Source of the DNA: Eleginops maclovinus
Taxonomy: Eukaryota; Chordata; Actinopteri; Perciformes; Eleginopidae
DNA length: 64,000 bases
Assembly (NCBI RefSeq): GCF_036324505.1
Contig: NC_086370.1
Span: 1,925,953 to 1,989,952, forward strand
Direction of reading: 5' to 3'
This document shows, in pieces, positions 60,217 to 64,000 of the stretch (position 1 is the first letter of the stretch; each line of letters opens with the position of its first letter). Both the position numbers and the translations under genes were made by a program. Under the pieces are notes generated by a model. The model ran no database searches and was not told where the DNA came from. It worked only from the letters and a program-made list of their open reading frames with translations.

Positions 60217-60220
<4 letters not shown>
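59051..60220. other. No gene recognised
   Basis: A minus-strand frame at 59904-60134 is Glu/Met-rich. The overlapping plus-strand frame at 60054-60215 (MAITYNTNSNLTFTLEQVPD) looks equally plausible. Neither is identified. Confidence 0.35.

Positions 60221-60279
<59 letters not shown>
60221..60279. repeat. (AT)n microsatellite
   Basis: About 29 AT dinucleotides. Confidence 0.97.
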
Positions 60280-60286
<7 letters not shown>

Positions 60287-61364
60287 GGATCATTAAAAAT
60301 GTATAAAAAAGTTTCAATAAAAAAAACAGGATATCCATAAACTAACTGTGACTTTAATTCATGTCTCAGAAAACAGGAGTAACTTTTAAAGAAAAACAGT
60401 ATACCTGTTGAAGCATTAATGTGGTTTGAATCTCAGTATGATTATAATCATGGTTTTTTGTTTCTAAACTAGAGATGATTCAAAATAAAAAGCTGTTTTC
60501 TGATCTAGTCTTTATTTCCTGAGGAGATAAAAAAAAAAGAACAACAATTAAAATATGAATTATCAGTTACATTATTATTCATTCTCCAAACAGTGTAAGT
60601 ATTAATATTAATAATAAATCGAGCATGGTGAAATAAATCAGCTCTATAATTGTTGGAAGTGGAAGAGACACGTGCTATGCGTCTTTTACGCGCAACTCTT
60701 TCCACATCAGCAAAGCCTTCTTCAGAGACTAAAACAATATTAGAAAATGTGCAGAAAGCTAAACAAACGCTGACTTTGGAAAATGCAACTAGAACCGGAT
60801 CCCAAGGAAAACAACGTGTTTGTGTGGATAAATTAAGATTAGTAAACAGCGTCACTAATATCTATTGCATAGTGACTACTGTCATTTAATCTAAAATACT
60901 ACAGCAATAAGAATACTAGTTTGCAGACCAATCCAAAGATTATAAATGATTATTTTTCCTATAGATAATAAGTGGGAGTGTGTCCCAAATATTTAATGTT
61001 AAAAAGGAATGTATTAATCATTATGAAATAAATGGACAAGTTGTTTCTACAATAAATAAAGCTTCAACAAACAAAAACAACAAACAGCTCAGGATTACAA
61101 CCACACAGAAGAATGTGCCCTGTGCATTGTTGCCATGGTGCATTACCATTTTACTTTAGTACATTTAAAGATCATTTCGATGATAACTCTCACTCAAATC
61201 ACAATAACAGCTGTCCTGCCAAATTAAAGTCATTCTTTTCAACAAGTATTCTTTTTACAAATATCCAACAGTTTCACTTATTTCTACTCTGATACAGCTT
61301 TGTATTTCAGGGGATAAATTAACAGTTAAAAGACTAAAATAAATATTTGTAAACGTTTTTTTAC
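60280..61364. other. No gene recognised
   Basis: Overlapping frames on both strands at 60505-60889 without a recognisable domain. If the minus-strand exon pair upstream is real, later exons could lie in this stretch or beyond. Confidence 0.35.
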
Positions 61365-61952
61365 CTGGAGTGTAGTTGCCCCACACACAGCCGATGGTCT
61401 CGTGCAGGTGCTCCTCCTCTGGGGGCCCGTGAGTCATGTTTTCCAGCCAGTTGAGTCTCAAAGAGTTCTCTCTCCATAGGTGTGTGTGTGAGTAAAAGCT
61501 CTGCTCTGGTCAGAGTCAAAGTGCAAAGACAGGCTTTTCACCAAATCTCATATTTAACACATTTTCAGTCTAATGAAAGGCTACTAGGATTTTTTCTTCA
61601 GGTATGCATGTGCCTCGTTTCTTTTGCTTTTATTATAGTACAGCGGCATTATATATCCCGTGGTTTTATTTTTGTCATTAGCAGAACTTGCTCATATTTT
61701 CTGCCGCTTTCCTAAAGTGTACAAACAAAGGAAATTTCCAATAATCTCAGTTTCTTTGTCTTTTTTTAAATCCCAAATATATAACCTTGCCCGTTTCTGC
61801 AATAAAACCAATGGGAAGTTGAAATTGAACAGATGATGTCAATTAAATAAAATATATTATGTTTCTCTGTTATGATGTCCTCTGTGGTAGTAGATAAGAT
61901 GAGATCTTTTAGAAATGATAATATCTCTTTTAACTTTACCTGATGCGTCCAT
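61365..61952 (-). CDS. Putative 5' end of an unidentified host gene (two exons)
   Basis: On the minus strand ATGGACGCATCAG ends at a strong donor (61940, GTAAAG). The second exon runs from 61469 (acceptor ATGGAGAG) to 61365, ending at CTCCAG/GTAAAA. Joined, they read MDAS, then ENSLRLNWLENMTHGPPEEE and HLHETIGCVWGNYTPG, without a stop. Exon 2 is clearly GC-richer than its surroundings, as real exons in this AT-rich window should be. The start codon fits, since nothing in frame is needed upstream. I do not recognise the protein, and no third exon was found before the window's repeats. It could be a decayed gene. Confidence 0.4.
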
Positions 61953-64000
61953 GATGTTGAAGAGTTGTCACTGTAGGATTTCTTGATCGTCAATCAGTTA
62001 GAAAGTAGGTAAGAAGTTCTAGTTTCAGCTCTCTGAGACAAACATGAAAATTCAGCATTGCATTTGGACATGCAGTTTTTACATAAATGTGTTACTAGGC
62101 AAAGTGTTTCATAGAAGAAACTCAATATTAGTTTAGCATGCCATGTTGTTGAGTTACATTATGTCCTCACCAATGATTATTTATGTGCATAACTTTATAT
62201 CTAAAGGCTGTGTTTCATTTCCTGACCATTTCTCACTTACTGTTAAATCAGGAGCATTTGTCAGACGTTCTGAGTGAGTTCCTCGTCTCATTTCATACTT
62301 CAGTGGCAGTTCCTCACCACCATCCAGCCTCACCACCTGTCAAAATGTTTTTACAGCAACAGGTGGTTTCAGGTGTTCTGACACTGACACATTGAATGCT
62401 GTTCAGCATCCGTCCAAAGTCACAGAAAAATGTTTTGAAACAGTCAGGGCAGTGATTTAGGAACAGCAAATCTCACTGACTCCAACTCAAATAAAGTGAT
62501 CTGATTCTCAACAGACCCCTGATGCTTCAGGTTCTGCTTTGCTGGTTTCCTGCTTCAGGGCTGAGAGCAGTTGGGGCTCAGCCAAACAGTTATACTGAAG
62601 CCACAGAGTTACACTTCCTAAAACACACCAATAATGCACCGGGTGACTTGTTTCTTTATGACCACACACACATTTACACATGGAAAAAAATAAGCTACGC
62701 AACGACCTGTAACAGTTGTTGATGCCTGCTCCCCATTACTGTACGGACACCTGTACTATAAGAAGTGTATGTCTCAGCATAGTCATATTCCATAACTGCC
62801 TATTGTACATATTATTGTTTATTCTATACATTACAAATTCTGCTTATGTTCTGAAATACATTCTGGAGTTTCTTATGACTGACTATGTACGTTCTTTAAT
62901 GGTGTGCAGCAGCTTTCGTCCACTTTCCTGCCATATTCAACTTTAGTGAAGACACCGAAGGCTCCTTCACATGGTCCTGTTATTTATATCTTAAACTTAA
63001 CACCCTCGGTGTCTCATACGCCATTTGTGTTTGTGTTTAATGCTCATTAAGTCCACTCTGAAATGTCCCTCCTTTCAGTCTATCATATGGATAACTTCAG
63101 TCATACCAGCGAAACAAAAAGTCCACTATGGTGTTTACAAAAATTAAGTGGACACCAAGTAATGGCACCTATTCACCCTTTTTATTTTCAGGTTCAGTAA
63201 AGCAACCCCTGCACCTGCCCACCTCAAAAGCCCCTTCAGCATTATTCTGCTGTTTTTTGCTCACCAAGGCATTTCATCTACATCCTGCAAAAATAGGATG
63301 ATGGTCATCCCCTACCTGCATCTGTCTCCTACAATCACCGTGATGTTGGCACTGACGTGCAAATCAAGCCACATCTGATGTGTTCAGCCAGGTCACTGGA
63401 TAAGACCTCTAACATTGAAGCCCTAAAGTCGGTTTCTGCTTCCTTGGCTGGTGAATACTGAATTAAAAAAAAGTTAATTCATTCTGCGTGTTTCCCCCTT
63501 CTTAGGAATTTACATCTACTCCAGCTTCGTAAAGGTGCTATGAAAAATAGACTGTAAATACCATAAATGAAAGTACACAGAGAACAAGGTAAGTTTTAAT
63601 ATATAACGTTGAGTGAATCAAAGGCACGTAATGAACAAGCATTTCAATACACATGAATAGAAAATAAATAATGGGCCCTTTATATGAAAATTGTAGTTTG
63701 TTAGTTTTTGTCGTTAGTCTGTGTAGTGATTACTTTCAATGCCTTTTTGTCAATTCACAGTCTGTAGTTCTTTAATGTCTTTGACTGGCCTTGTGACAGT
63801 TACTTGTGGTAAGTATTTAGAAGTCCTGGCAACTTGCACCCCCCTACCACCAATGGAATGGAATTATGGAGGAATCACTGATTTCCAGATAGAAATCACA
63901 CTGGGAGGCTCGCCATCAAATAAGAATGAATCTTCAAACGTAGTCCTCACTCTGTCCATAAGACCCTACCTGTTTTAAGCAAACAGGACTTTTAAGATTT
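61953..64000. other. No gene recognised
   Basis: Short frames only. The part just above 61952 would be the promoter side of the putative minus-strand gene, but I could not define a core promoter. The last plus-strand frame (63739-63978) has no recognisable domain. Confidence 0.4.

Overview
The window is from a vertebrate nuclear genome, most likely a spiny-rayed teleost fish. It is AT-rich, split genes use GT-AG introns, and no operons or Shine-Dalgarno signals appear. Its repeats are ones I know from fish: a tRNA-derived SINE, 5'-truncated L2- and Tx1/L1-type LINEs, a Tc1 element, many hAT elements and short palindromic MITEs. I could not identify a complete host gene. Candidate host exons are a pair near 61.4-62.0 kb on the minus strand and a few unassigned exon-like segments.

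Layout. 1-14.5 kb is mostly featureless, with a hAT-type MITE (3.1-3.7 kb), a palindromic MITE (6.8-7.0 kb), another MITE (10.6-11.3 kb) and a GT microsatellite (11.8 kb). 14.5-29.1 kb is a transposon graveyard: a hAT copy with a frameshifted transposase, a hAT-like element holding a RecQ-type helicase fragment, a 4.9 kb hAT element with a broken BED-finger transposase that is itself interrupted by an L2 LINE and two inverted-repeat inserts, an 829 bp hAT derivative, and a dead Tc1 element. 29-40 kb holds a Tx1/L1 LINE stub and several short dispersed repeats. 47.6-56.3 kb has another 8-bp-TSD element sitting inside a duplicated sequence, a SINE, a minisatellite, MITEs, and an exon resembling the start of a fish P2X7-like zinc-binding protein. 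56-64 kb is mostly noncoding, with an (AT)n tract and the putative minus-strand exon pair.

The most interesting object is an apparently complete 6.86 kb DNA transposon at 40516-47378. It has a perfect 6-bp target duplication (CGTTTT), near-perfect terminal inverted repeats, and arrays of an 18-bp palindrome just inside both ends at about 21.5-bp spacing. It carries two convergent, intact-looking split genes: an integrase-type (IS3-like) DDE transposase on the minus strand, and on the plus strand a 672-residue protein ending in a HECT E3 ubiquitin-ligase domain with its catalytic cysteine. The transposase presumably recognises the palindromic ends. The role of a ubiquitin ligase carried as cargo is unknown to me. 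The closest named class I can recall is IS3EU; I could not verify this by search.

Mobile-element boundaries are supported by terminal repeats and target-site duplications read directly from the sequence. Family names rest on motif recognition without a database search.
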